DNA of 64,000 nucleotides from Solenopsis invicta (taxonomy: Eukaryota; Arthropoda; Insecta; Hymenoptera; Formicidae). The stretch is taken from assembly GCF_016802725.1 (NCBI RefSeq), contig NC_052671.1, positions 25,359,728-25,423,727 on the forward strand, in the 5' to 3' direction. The number at the start of each line of letters is the position of its first letter. Within the stretch, counting starts at the first letter, position 1. A program made the position numbers and the translations under genes. The notes under the pieces are model-generated. The model searched no databases, was not told the origin of the DNA, and saw only the letters and a program-made list of their open reading frames with translations. Below are positions 33,990 to 44,350 of this stretch, in pieces.

Positions 33990-34394
33990 ATGTGCCCACC
34001 GCCGCGCATTGCCGTTTTCTCGGTCCGTGCCCAACGCGAAGCAAATTGCTCGTTCGGTACATGGTTACGCAATGCCCGGTGCGTAACCTCTCTGTATTTT
34101 CGCAACGACGACGAATCAACGGTAGTATGCCTCGAGTGTAAAAGCAAGCACTCGAGCACCAAAAAGGGAGATTATCTCGGGATAATTATACACTATATCC
34201 ATCTCGGCCATTCATATAATCCGCAAAAGTACGATTCTTGCCACGCGTCTGTAGCTGCCCACCGCCACCCTCTCGATTGTGACCGTTGCCCCGACGAGTT
34301 GGAAGAATTCATAACGTATTTAATCCGAGAAGGAGATAGTCCCTGGAACGACTCTGACGCAACCATACTTGCGCTCTCGCGGCACACCCTTTAA
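33990..34394 (+). CDS. Cys-rich protein 2, unknown function
   Basis: 134 codons. Cys pairs: CLEC (near residue 47) and CDRC (about 96), with scattered Cys and His between them, ending ATILALSRHTL. The C-terminal layout DCDRCPDELEEFITYLIREGDS resembles that of Cys-rich ORF 1 (DCVECYEALNDLALHLYDSED), suggesting two diverged copies of one gene. The first ~30 residues are Arg/Pro-rich and may not be coding; an internal start is possible. No known family recognised. The two ORFs flank the hairpin and triplet array inside the 8.6-kb element. Confidence 0.4.
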   Translation: MCPPPRIAVFSVRAQREANCSFGTWLRNARCVTSLYFRNDDESTVVCLECKSKHSSTKKGDYLGIIIHYIHLGHSYNPQKYDSCHASVAAHRHPLDCDRCPDELEEFITYLIREGDSPWNDSDATILALSRHTL

Positions 34395-34683
34395 GATTAT
34401 AAAACCCTCCTCTCTAGGCCGTCGGTCGCGGAGAATCGGGCCCGTCCGCCGGTAAATCCGGCCACGCAATCCACTCCTGGGCTGTGGAGCCCCCGAAGCT
34501 TAGGCTTCGAAACAGCCAGTTTCGCCGAAACGCGCATATTCTGCCCAACGGCGACCGCGCTCGGTCGGGACGTAACAATATCTATAATTTCTCGCTATTT
34601 TTTTTTTGTTTTATCTCTACATTCTCTTGTCTTTTCGAGTATATTTTTTCATATTTTAATCGTTGATTCTTTAAGAAGACAAT

Positions 34684-35583
34684 GTGCTTAATTTCCTAAC
34701 TGAAGAGAAGAATTTAAAAGCTTATTGTCCAGGACTTGACCAACTAGATACCGTAAAAGCAAATGCTTCAAGATGTGTAACCAAATGTTGCTGGGTGATA
34801 GAGCAAATCTTCGGTCGTCTCAAAAGTAAATTCAAAATTTTCTCTTTACCAGCAAATAATAAAACTCACAAACACAATCTCGATTATATCTATATCGCTT
34901 TTGCGCTCTTGAATTTATTCCACAAACCAATTCTGAGTGATATCATGCATGAAGACATAGCACGGACTCTGAAATCTCGACTTAACGTCCCTAATCGTTT
35001 GCAAATTATCGTCCAAGAATTCAATCTTCTTCAACTGAAAGCACCATTCTTTAGAGTCGAGTATACATTACTCGATAACGAAGAAAATAATTGGCTCATT
35101 GGATTTCCTGAACTTTCGATAAATGATCTGTATAACTTGAGTCTTGGACCTTATCAAATATGCAATGCGATTTTATACTATGCAGAACATCAGAAAAGAG
35201 GAATATTCTTGGTGCAAAAGTTTAATCCAAGATCGAATCACCCGTCAGCAGCTTTAAACTATGAGAAATATAACATCTCAGTTGAAGAACCTACATTGAT
35301 TAAGGCGCATAAAAAATCTCGTTACCGTGGTGGTCAGTACCACTACATTTTTATTTTGATAGATAAAGCAAAAACTGGACGAGATTCTATTCGTGAGTAC
35401 TATTGTACTTGTCAAAGTGGTGCTCGGACTACAGGTTGTTGCAGTCGTGTAATGACAATTGTATGGTTCCTTGGATTTGCTCAATATCATGGGATACAAA
35501 TACCCAATCCTGAAATATGCAATGTTTCTATCACAATTCATAAAACAATCCTGCATAGTGAGAAGCAAGGAAACACTCAGTAG
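34684..35583 (+). pseudogene. DDE_Tnp_4 transposase C-terminus with SWIM-type zinc finger
   Basis: 299 open codons. Residues 20-85 read NASRCVTKCCWVIEQIFGRL...ALLNLFHKPI, the end of a DDE_Tnp_4 nuclease with the third acidic residue at Glu40. Then comes a linker with LGPYQICNAILYYAEHQ, and a SWIM-like finger at 241-255 (CTCQSGARTTGCCSR, followed by WFLGFAQY). The usual His of the finger (GCCSH) is Arg here. DDE_4 plus SWIM is a combination found in ISL2EU-like animal transposases. The first two catalytic acids would lie upstream of 34684, but nothing readable is there (34395-34683 is non-coding), so the gene is 5' truncated. The stop codon (35581-35583) lies at the inner edge of the right TIR, as in a compact transposon. 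Confidence 0.75.
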
Positions 35584-36094
35584 AAAAGCATCTCGATCCG
35601 TGAAAGACGGTGTCACATGTTACTTCAACTCCATCTATCTCGGGGAGTTTTCATACTAGAGGAAAACTAAGGTCATATTTCAATCCAGGATAAAAATCCA
35701 TAAGAAACAATGTTTCACTTCGTTATACATATATTTTTTAGATAGATAGAAGTAGATTTTTTTTAACGCCATGATGATGTAAAAATGATCATTTTTGACA
35801 CTTTTCTAAAAAATCTGACGTGATAGAGCAATTTGCTTACCAAATTCGTGTTCAGCGCGCAAAAATACAATGGAAAATGGTAACTTTTATTCAAACAACA
35901 GAAAAAAAGTCTAAAAACGGCGCCCTGTGTTATGAGAAACCATCACTTTTAACCCTTTATATCTCCGAAACTGCGTTTATGTTCATCTTGAAATTTTTTT
36001 GGGATTAATGTTCCATTATATAGTACTATTTGGCATAAAGAAAAGTTTGAAATTCAAGATCCAAGAAATTGGCCAATTTTACTGACCCTCTTTG
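35579..36094. repeat. Right long terminal inverted repeat of the 8.6-kb element
   Basis: Inverted counterpart of 27515-28040. It ends TTTTACTGACCCTCTTTG, after which copia RT coding resumes at KKIYFALYVDDGL. Confidence 0.85.
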
Positions 36095-36756
36095 AAAGGA
36101 AAAAGATCTATTTCGCGCTGTATGTCGACGACGGACTCGTGTTAGCTGATTGTACTTTTGTAATCGATCATTTTTTTACTGAACTAAGAAACACATTTGA
36201 AATTGCTGAAAGCGATGTAAACAATTTTGTTGGTATGGAGATAGAACAAAATCGCATTGAGCGGACGATATTTATTCATCAGAATTCATGTCCATAAATT
36301 ATTGAAACGCTTTGATATGTGTAAAGCAAATAGTGTGTCAGTGCCGTTCGATCTACATGTAATTCTAAAGGTTCCTGAATGTGAGTGGGAGAAAACGGAA
36401 AAGATTCTGTACCGAGAGGCCGTAGGATGTTTGTTATTCCTAGCAATGATATTGCGCCTTAATATTTCGTATGCGGTAAGTCGTTGTTGTAACAAATTTG
36501 ATTTAAATTATTGGAATGCGATAAAGCGGATATTTAGATATCTAATAAATATCGAAAACCACGGAATATTATATCGTGGCTACAACACTTCTGAGATTAA
36601 AGATTTCTCCCTTGCGGATTATGCAAGCAATATGGAAACATGCCGCTTAACCACGGGTTATGTTTTTCAATTTGTAGGCGGAGCGATTACCTGGGCTTTG
36701 AAACGCCAAGAGACAGTAAGCTTGAGCACAACTAAGGCAGAATACACAGTTGCGAG
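36095..36756 (+). pseudogene. Copia RT C-terminus and RNase H start
   Basis: ALYVDDGLVLAD carries the RT active-site YVDD. It is followed by VGMEIEQN, YREAVGCLLFLA, YAVSRCC, RIFRYL, the RNase H part TTGYVFQFVGGAITWALKRQETVSLSTTKAEY, and VAS. One frame change lies near 36260. The frame is cut by the solo LTR exactly at the GCGAG duplication. Confidence 0.9.
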
Positions 36757-37652
36757 TGTTAGATACAACCTACATACACACAGGCGCGTCGTACACGACG
36801 CAGGTACATACATGCGTAAAGAACTAAGCGAGCAATGCGATATAGTTGTAAGTTGTAATGAAGCAAGGCATACATTCGCACACACGTATGCGAGTGTATG
36901 TATGTGTTACATAGAACGGATGATAGGCGGACAATGTAGCACGCGAGAAAACAAAAAGAGGTCCCGGGCAATTTGGGGGATCTCGCACCTCGTGATTTTC
37001 TGTTACCACGCGGACGTCTTTTTATAAAAAAATGCAATTCGGTGTTGGTGTTGTCCTGAGCCGGCGTTTCCTCACTATATTCCCGACCACAGATCAAAGC
37101 AGACAATTAATTACGTTTCCTGTACATGACCGTAAATTCGCAAATTATATCGCAAGTGCAGTAATACGCAAGTCGTCTTCTGTTTCCCATCAAGTCAAAA
37201 ATCAATTAAAGACGCAGGGTAGTTACGTTGCTCCACGACGTCATTCTTGGACTCAGGGCAGAGGCTCTTAAACGCGGTCGAGACCGAGATATGCGCTTGT
37301 CGTAACGACATGCACGCGAGTGACGGTATTTTATGACTGTGTGAAATAAACTTATTCAGTTCAAATCAAGATCACGTATTATAGACGTATCGTTCATTAG
37401 AAGTGTCCGAAAGCTTTGCTCCCCATCGACAAAGAGATATCGCATCGAGTCAGCAACTCAAGGCAGTTGTTCCAAGACGACGTCCTCACGGACTCAGAGC
37501 TGCTGCCTGTCTCTAGACATTATCGTGGCGAATACGGGTATCGATCGAACACAAATTACAATTAACTCGTCGTTTATAAATTGTAAAATATAATATTAAT
37601 AAACAATCAGAATTAAATACGGTGAATGAAATTCATGTTTTCCCATTAAACA
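36757..37652 (+). mobile_element. Solo LTR with 5-bp duplication GCGAG
   Basis: It begins TGTTAGATACAACC and ends CCCATTAAACA. GCGAG precedes it (36752-36756) and follows it (37653-37657), and copia RNase H coding resumes right after. Inside are a TATA-like CTTTTTATAAAA (about 37018) and AATAAA at 37347, as expected for U3/R. Having no internal region, it is the product of LTR-LTR recombination. The family (gypsy or BEL) cannot be told from the LTR alone. Confidence 0.85.
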
Positions 37653-37657
37653 GCGAG

Positions 37658-38080
37658 TACTGCAATAAAAGAATGTATTTAATTAGGTAAAATTATTTCC
37701 GAGATAAGATTCAAATACGATGAGAAACTAATTGCATGTTGATAATTATAATCAGAGCGCAATCAAGCTAATAAAGAACCTAGAATATCATAATCGAACG
37801 AAATATATCGATGTAAGATTCCATTTTATATACAAAAAGTATGAAAAGTGAATAATAGAAATTATGTATGTGCTTTCACATGGTTAACTTGCGGATATCT
37901 TTATCAAGGGCATCGCAAAAAAAAAAATTCGAGTTCTTGAGGTCAAAGATTAGCGTTGAAAGATTGTTCGATTGTAAGCAATAACACTTGAAAAGTGGAA
38001 GTGTTAAAAATATTTTATTTTATGTGTTATGTACGCCGTAGACTTTTCATCCCGGATGAACCTCGAAAAATTATGGTTAC
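37658..38080 (+). pseudogene. Copia RNase H end, polypurine tract and LTR start
   Basis: Coding resumes STAIKECI, passes an EYHNRTKHIDVRFHF-type segment with several stops, then GHRKKKFEFLRSKISVERL, the family C-terminus. GAAAAGTGGAAG (37991-38002) is the polypurine tract, immediately followed by TGTTAAAAATATTTT (38004), the 3' LTR start. The LTR end was not located. Confidence 0.75.
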
Positions 38081-38384
38081 GTCCAGCCTTAAGGACAGAT
38101 AATAATGGAAAGGTTATCTGAGATTTAGGCAAGACAGGGAAAGACGCAACAAAAACTTTAATTTGTGGCGGTACTAGACAGACGTATGGATGAAGGCAAA
38201 CGCACTTTTATGACTCCGAAATATGGGTTAGCGTATCACGATACGCTTTAAAATTTTTTCGAGAGCCGTGCGATCGTCATCCTGATTTGAATCAGAAAAT
38301 CTAATCTCTTTAACTCGAGATCAGACCTAGCATGATCTTTTTAGTAAAGAGAAGAACGAGATAAGACGGGTTGATTAAATAATT
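38081..38384. other. Probable remainder of the copia 3' LTR
   Basis: No gene; likely LTR and flank, with no second LTR in the window to define its end. Confidence 0.3.
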
Positions 38385-38666
38385 ACACAAGCACACAAAA
38401 GAAAGTGTTATGTCCAAGAGCCTACACCTATGTATCCCTATGTATTTTGACGCTCTAAAACCAAACATAACTTTAGAATTGCTCCATCAGATCAGGATTT
38501 TTTTTACCGGACTAAATAGTGTAATTTTAAGAAATATTTGGTAACTTTTTGGGTATAAAGAAAAGCCTGATCTGATGGAGCAATTCTAAGGTCACATTCG
38601 GTTTCAAGGCGTCAAAATAAGGATACATAGTCTCTCGGATATGACACTTTCTTTTGTGTGCCTGTG
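38385..38666. mobile_element. 282-bp palindromic MITE
   Basis: Long inverted repeats (outermost ACACAAGCACACAAAAGAAA, inner block TTAGAATTGCTCCATCAGAT) around a 70-bp AT-rich centre. No coding content; target duplication not resolved. Confidence 0.75.
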
Positions 38667-38981
38667 TTATTGAACGATTAAAATTTCTTATAAATTAAAT
38701 TGACATATATTTGTTAAATTAGATGCATTACAAATTTTTAGTTTTAAGAAATATATTATAATTATGGCGCATTTTTAGTAGAATGAATAAAATTGAATGA
38801 CTAATTTATCTCTTATAAATTTATTATAAGCTAATTACGTTTTACATTCACAATTGTGGAATGGATAAAATAAGTTAATTTATTGTCGGGAAGAATTTAA
38901 TTCGCGAATGGCAACTGAAATGGCAGGGAAAAAGGCGTTGCAAAAATCTTTTGGGGTAATGTGTGAAACGATCCCGCTTTG

Positions 38982-40107
38982 TGCATGGGCGGTGATAACA
39001 GCGACAAAAGCGCAAGAGATAGCAGAATAGAATTAATTGCGTACTTGGTCTACTTTTAGGTAGAAAAGAATATCTATAAATATCTATAAATTTATTATGA
39101 ATACAAGATCAAAAGAAATACAAAAAAATAATAACGCAATATACAACTAAAGAAAATGTGATATAAAGATAAAGAGAATAAGACGCGATGTACAACAGAG
39201 AGCGGATTAAACGGACGGACGATTCGCGGATTATTTACAACGGCCGGGGATTTAAATCCGGCGATTATTTACAAGAAACAGGTGCCTAGGACACGATCTC
39301 CAGCGACGTCATGCGCGCGTACCGAAACAGCGTGTTATTCGGCGCTCAGCTGTGAGGCTATAAATAGCTTCACGCTGTTTACGTTGCCTCGCGTTTGCAG
39401 GCCGGACGGCCACGCGGGCACGGCGGTACCGTGTCGCGGGATTAGCTGATTGCGTAAACGGCGTGACGCATGACGGTTAAATTAATACCGCCGCTAGATT
39501 TGGGCGGATGGCAACGTCCACGCCAAGAGCACTTGGTAGAGGCGCGGAATCCCCGCACCCCTGATCGTGGAGCGTTGCCGGTAGCAGGAACTGGAGTCGC
39601 TGGAGTTGCTGGATGCCGAGCAGGCAAGATCGCTTGCTGGAGCCTAAGGCGCTTGAGACCACGAAACTTAGCGGAAAGTGAAATCGGAACGGTCACGGGC
39701 AAAGAGCACTTCGCGGAAGCCAAGGCACTTGACTCCCGGACGGGACTTGGGCGGCTTCTTTGTGTTGGACGGTTCAGGAAGAAAAGAGTCACGAGATATG
39801 TGCTCTCGTGGCTTATATACCCGAGCTCGGTGGTAGGGGGATGCTCGAGAACGGTCGGAGGCAAAGTCAACATCCCCGCCACTCGAGATCGGGCACAGAG
39901 AAGCGGCATGCTCTCGAACGTTCGAAATCGGCGACGACTGCGCGTGCGCGTCAAGATTGCCATTATGCGGATGCCTCGTTTAAACGCGCGCAAACGTGAC
40001 AAATTTTATCGGCGCGTTGCGTCTTTCGCTGTTGTCTGGCGAGTGTTCGACCAGACAACGTGGGACGATGGACGATCCGGGGGGTGGCGACAAGACGGTT
40101 CGTTACA
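38982..40107 (-). mobile_element. Gypsy-type solo LTR with 4-bp duplication
   Basis: The block begins TG (38982) and ends CA (40107) and is flanked on both sides by TTTG (38978-38981 and 40108-40111). On the minus strand it starts TGTAACGAACCG and has a GGGTATATAAGCC TATA box at about 39822, with AATAAATTT about 730 bp downstream. A 4-bp duplication is typical of gypsy-like integrases. It is GC-rich, and the long frames in it are not real genes. Confidence 0.75.
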
Positions 40108-41119
40108 TTTGTTGGAAGAGGTGGTCGGGATCATTATCAGGGTTGAGAGGAGAGGTGATTATCTCTTCTAGAAACTCAATGCTAGACGTTGAGTTTGTGG
40201 GAAAACTTGGGATAAAGACTTCCTCTATGATTCCACGCTAGACGTAAAATTCGAGGAAGAAAGAGGATTCTGAAAATCTAACGGGACCGGAAAATAGAAT
40301 ATACTAGGAACGAAAGACGGAAGGGTGTCGGGGTAAATTCGGTAAATAACCCAGTTATTTGTCGTCATTTGTCGTCAAAGTGTCATCAAAGACGTTATTT
40401 TGACGTCAAAATGACAAATTACGTCAGTTTGTTACCTGGGAAGTTGTGACGAAAGCGAGTGGGCAGGAGAGGATGGTAGAGAATAGTGCTGATCGCATTC
40501 CTTGAGGAGAGGAGGAAAAGGCAAAGGTGATCGCAATGTAACAATTTCCGCTATGGATGCCCATACAGGAATCGACTCCTGATTCAATAAGTTGCGTCCC
40601 CCTGCTCTTAGGAACACCCTGAATAATTTGGCGAGGTGTCCGCCTAACGGGCATATCTGATCTAAACTCTGACTGAATGTCTATATTGAGATTTGGCGCA
40701 AATGTATTTTATTTTATCGTACTTCTCTTTAGTTACTAATTCGCGTAACCTCAGGAATAACTTTAGAAATAAGAAATAGTTTTTTCTCTTTGTATTTTAA
40801 ACAGGTAACTATAACAAGATAGTCATTGGATGATGATCTCCTCCTTAATCAAATAGGATAAACTCTGGATTAAATCAATCGGAGGCCTCTACACGGATGG
40901 ATGTAGAGATTTGACTAACGATCGATGAAAAGTTTGGCTTCTAGTAATTATAGGACGCCGTGGATAGGAGATTTAAATTAGCGCAAACCGTCGCGTCGTT
41001 ACCATCACGTTCGCAGACTTCACATTAAGAGAAATTCGTGATCTAACGAATTAATAAGGTGAAATAAAGGTGTTAGAAGCGAGATAACAAAAACCTTCAA
41101 TATTCCAAAAACCAGCACG
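40108..41119. other. Intergenic, with a small palindrome
   Basis: 40351-40440 is an imperfect palindrome (CCAGTTATTTGTCGTC ... complementary GTTACCTGG end) rich in TGACGTCA-like half sites. 41000-41119 reads as the 5' leader of the cytochrome-b5-related fragment. No other gene was seen. Confidence 0.5.
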
Positions 41120-41593
41120 ATGTCTGGCTTGGCTAATTTACCGAGAGGACTATCGAAAACAACGGCAAGTTTTCTCGAAGCCAAAAGAAAAATAAATGGT
41201 GCTGAAGGACTATGGAGAATTGGAAACAATCTTTAAGATTTGGAAACCTTTGCAAAATCGCATCCGGGTGGACTGCCTGAATGGCTTTGGCTCACGAAAG
41301 AAACAGACATTACCGAGTTATTCGTGAACCACTACATTGTAAAGCAGGCAGAACAGCTGCTGCTGACTTTTACGTTTGTAAAGTCGCGACTCCGCGATCA
41401 GTACCTCTGACCTTCCTGCCGGACAAATTCTATCATGCATTCGAGAATCGTGCTGTTGAGTCTTTGAAAGACCTCAATTTTTATGAACCATCTACAACAA
41501 CAAATCTCATCGCCGATTCCTTAGTGACTGCGACATTCGCGTTGAGCCTCGCAGCTGCTTTTGCTCACTCTTACGTCATTATCGTTCTTGCTG
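41120..41593 (+). pseudogene. Cyt-b5-r: Cytochrome-b5-related protein, 5' fragment
   Basis: The start MSGLANLPRGLSKTTASF and GLWRIGNNL...HPGG...LTKETDITELF follow the N-terminal cytochrome-b5-like domain, whose HPGG supplies a haem His, of insect cytochrome-b5-related desaturase-like proteins. A second frame continues ADFYVCKVATPRSVPLTFLPDKFY...TTNLIADSLV...LSLAAAFAHSYVIIVLAG. TAA replaces the Tyr codon after NNL (41234-41236), one codon is inserted after HPGG, and the frame shifts near 41360. A canonical donor G|GTAAGT follows at 41594, so this is an unprocessed duplicate rather than a retrocopy. The desaturase His boxes lie in later exons not found here. Confidence 0.8.
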
Positions 41594-42482
41594 GTAAGTG
41601 CATTCTTAAAGTTATTTATTTTAATAAAAAATTAATATCATTGGCGTTGGAAATACCACAGCAAAAATAGAATGTTTATAAGATGTTTGCTTAAGTGTTG
41701 AGTATATATTTATTTGGAATTTTAGAACATTCATTGAAATATTTATGAGATGAAAATTTAAACATAAAATTGTTTATGAGATGTTTAAAACTATCTGACA
41801 AAGACAAAGTACTACAAAATATCTTTGCAAAACACCCTTTGAACATTTGCAACATTCTGAAAACATAGAACATTTTTTTAATAAAACATTTCCCAAACAT
41901 TTGTAAACTATTTGTAAACATTTCGAAAATATAAAACACTTTTTGAACATCTATCAGTCATAAACAATTCCATATTTCAATTTGATTCAGTTTAATTTAA
42001 TTTAATTTATTGCGTGCAACTTGATAAAGGTAACGGGTAGATACTCCTATACAAACCCGGTGTAAGACAGACTTACTTCAGGGACGCTACCCTGTCTACG
42101 TAAGCCATGTTTCACTCCCAAAACTCCTAGTACCAAGAAAAAACATGTTCTCACCCTCCCTCATCCAATTCCAAATTCAAATGTTCCTTCACATACCTCC
42201 CACTTTTTGCCAATCCGGTCTGGCCATCGTGGCGAGAAATGGCTAAACTATTAAAGAATGAAACAAAAAAAATGTCAAGTTTTATAACAAAACCCAGGTG
42301 AATAGGATGGAACATCCAAAATCTCATTATTTAGTCTGTCCCAAGAATTTTGGGGAGAAAGGGGGACAAAAACTTGATCACTACCAAAAAACGCGTCAAA
42401 AATAAAAATGCTATCAACTTAAGGATTGAAACATACAACAAATGGGATAGCCATGGCGCAGGATAAAAAAATAGCAAACTTT
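41594..42482. other. Non-coding, with degenerate AACATTT repeats
   Basis: 41690-41950 is built from irregular GAACATTT/AAACATTT units. 42000-42480 may be the 5' side of the RTE tail below, but the frame is too broken to call. Confidence 0.4.
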
Positions 42483-42550
42483 AGAGGAGGCCTATGTTCA
42501 ACAGTGGACGAAACAAAAGACTGGATGATGATGATAATGATGATGATAAT
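42435..42550 (+). mobile_element. RTE-type LINE 3' end
   Basis: MAQDKKIANFRGGLCS overlies the nucleotide motif GAGGAGGCCTATGTTCAACA and GTGGACG, followed by a GATGATGATGATAAT tail (42523-42550). This is the usual 3' terminus of insect RTE elements (AGGCCTNTGNYCAGCAGTGGA plus short repeat tail). The copy is 5' truncated, as most are. Confidence 0.7.
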
Positions 42551-43665
42551 ATGGATAGAAAATTATCTCGGGATTGGCTGAGCAAAATGCATGAACCTTG
42601 AAGAGCAAATCGAGTTTTACTTTGAAACTGTGAATTTTTAACAACGAATCCATTGTGCCTTCGATGCATATACATATAATTGTAGAAAAAGGAATTATAC
42701 AATTATATAATTGTAGAAAAAAGGATCGGCTTGGTCTAGTCGGACTTCTGTTTGCTGCTCGTATGATTAGGTGCTGGTTTCAATTCTAAGCTTGGCCGTT
42801 TCCTGATGAAATGGCAAATTGTCGGTTCCGAGGGACAGTCGTAAGCTTTTGTTGGTACAAGCAAGGAGATATTTTTAGGGGAAAGGCGATGCGTATAATA
42901 TCTTTCGTGATATACTCGCATCGAATCCTCCACACCTTGATAGTACGGATCCCAAAACGTCTTCCTTTCCTAGGAAGACGATGGCTACCTTGACTGGTCA
43001 GTTCTTGCGCAAAAGAACTTGCGCTTGGTTAGCACCGGCTGATCTGGAATGGTCTCGTCAGTCCTGGATGTGAGCTTTGTGAAGATTTTCTTTTCTTCAA
43101 TAAACAAAAAAAAGTTTATGATGCGCACCAATTTTTTGTGTTTATTGAGCGCTCACATCCTCCACTTTTCGGCTTGCTCTCTCTTTTACCTCTAGTCCGT
43201 CCTGGCTGAACCCGCACGTGTCCGGTGTTGAGTAACTGCGTTAATTCGAGGGACCAGTTCCGGCTTACTTGCCTGGCTAAAGTGGACCACCTGTTAGTTA
43301 TCTACAGAGAATCATTGTTTAATACTTTCTCCTTTTTTTATAAGAAAAAAGTCTTATGGAGTCGGGTTGACCGCATCACATAGCCAGTGATTTCAAGTGA
43401 TTTCTCGGATTTTTCTCACGCCGTTCTTTAAAAATTTATAACGTATTTTGTGTGCCGCCGTATTGCAGGAACTTGAATCAAGTTTCCTTTAGAAAAGGGA
43501 TAAATTACCGTTGCTTGACCCGTTTCATGGTGTACCAATCTCGGAAGAGAAGAATCGTTACTCCGCATAATAACTACATATCAAATTTTTTTACAATACA
43601 AATTTATTGCACAAACACAAAAAATATAATAACAAAATGTCTATGCACAATTTTTAATTATAAAA
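42551..43665. other. Intergenic, nothing recognised
   Basis: No convincing gene. 42736-42933 (minus) and its plus-strand counterpart have open frames with no motif. A short GTTCTTGCGCAAAAGAAC palindrome lies near 42999. Confidence 0.4.
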
Positions 43666-43924
43666 TCAATCTTCATCCAGCTGAGTCATAGGTATTCCAG
43701 CGCATTCGCTATGCTTTATACCAAACGAATACATAGGCAAACGTTTTCGTGTGTCGTACAACGGATAAAAAATGGGTGCCGGACTGTGATATTTTTCCAA
43801 TACAATGTGTCGTCCCTTTAGACTGTACGCTGGACTGCGTCGTTTTATTATATCATAATTTACTTTGATGTATGCGGCCGGGCCTGGACCAACAATTTCC
43901 TTATGTGACTTACGATGACCAATA
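43666..43924 (-). CDS. Last exon of an ODF3/SHIPPO-repeat-like gene
   Basis: Acceptor TTTTTTTAG precedes the exon at 43924. It reads IGHRKSHKEIVGPGPAAYIKV...RRSPAYSLKGRH...SPAPIFYPLYDTRKRLPMYSFGIKHSECAGIPMTQLDED and stops with TGA at 43666. The PGPAAY, SPAYS and SPAP units spaced about 35 residues are the STPGR/SHIPPO repeats of outer-dense-fibre protein 3-like (CIMAP) proteins, which decorate microtubules of sperm flagella. Upstream exons should lie at higher coordinates on the minus strand but were not identified, so the gene may be split, long-introned or a fragment. The exon itself is intact. Confidence 0.7.
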
Positions 43925-43984
43925 CTAAAAAAAGACACAAGATATACTATAAATAAATATATCTCGTACGAAAAATAAATATTC

Positions 43985-44350
43985 ATTTACATACTCAATC
44001 ACATACTCAATCTTCAGTATTAACATACCAATACTTAGTATTCAAGTTGTAGTACTGAATGATTGAAAGTCAATATTGAATATCTATGTATTGATGAATA
44101 TTGAGTATTAACATTTAGTATTGGTAAATACTAAATATTAGAGACTGATATTGATCAGTACGTAAGTATTAGAGATAGTTAAGTATTAATAAATACTAAA
44201 TATTGACAATTAGTATTAATGAATAGATATTAGAGACTAGTTAGTCAATAAGTATTAAAGTAAAGTATTGATGAATATTGAATAATCACAATCAGTATTG
44301 GCGAATAATTATAGTAATCATAATGTAGGTATCAATATTTATGTGTTAAA
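43985..44350. repeat. Degenerate AGTATTNATGAATATTGA repeats
   Basis: Irregular, AT-only tandem-like sequence built on AGTATT and its complement AATACT; non-coding. Confidence 0.6.

Larger units (their letters stand above)
27515..36094 (+). mobile_element. 8.6-kb DNA transposon with ~0.5-kb inverted repeats
   Basis: About 27515-28040 and 35579-36094 are inverted copies (outermost CAAAGAGGGTSAGTAAAA; inner edge GATGCTTTTCTA). The pair splits the copia RT between DRCVYFGK and KKIYFALYVDDGLVLA, proving a single insertion event. The cargo, in order, is degenerate tandem repeats and a TATA promoter, Cys-rich ORF 1, a 1.48-kb hairpin, a CGT-triplet array, a second TATA box, Cys-rich ORF 2, and a DDE_Tnp_4/SWIM transposase fragment whose stop codon sits at the right TIR inner edge. 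The target duplication is unresolved because the termini extend palindromically. The DDE_4-type nuclease suggests the PIF/Harbinger-ISL2EU lineage; this is inference. Confidence 0.8.
20262..38080 (+). mobile_element. Copia-type retrotransposon split by at least six nested insertions
   Basis: Ordered copia pol pieces on one strand run from protease to the 3' polypurine tract: protease/pre-integrase (20262-20370, 20709-21120), integrase (21121-21671), RT (26170-26566, 27495-27514, 36095-36600), RNase H (36600-36756, 37658-37985), polypurine tract (about 37989-38003) and an LTR start TGTTAAAAA at 38004. The intervening DNA is later insertions, most with clean duplications or TIRs. The host element is old, with many stops and a catalytic Glu to Lys change in integrase. 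The gag and 5' LTR are not seen, and the 3' LTR end was not located. Confidence 0.85.

Noticed and set aside
27515..36094. Polinton/Maverick or integrated DNA virus
   Set aside because: No protein-primed polymerase, retroviral-type integrase, ATPase, protease or capsid gene seen between the TIRs; the only nuclease is DDE_Tnp_4-like.
39470..40171. Frames on both strands of the solo LTR
   Set aside because: They lie inside a TG...CA block flanked by TTTG with its own TATA box; GC content explains the open frames.
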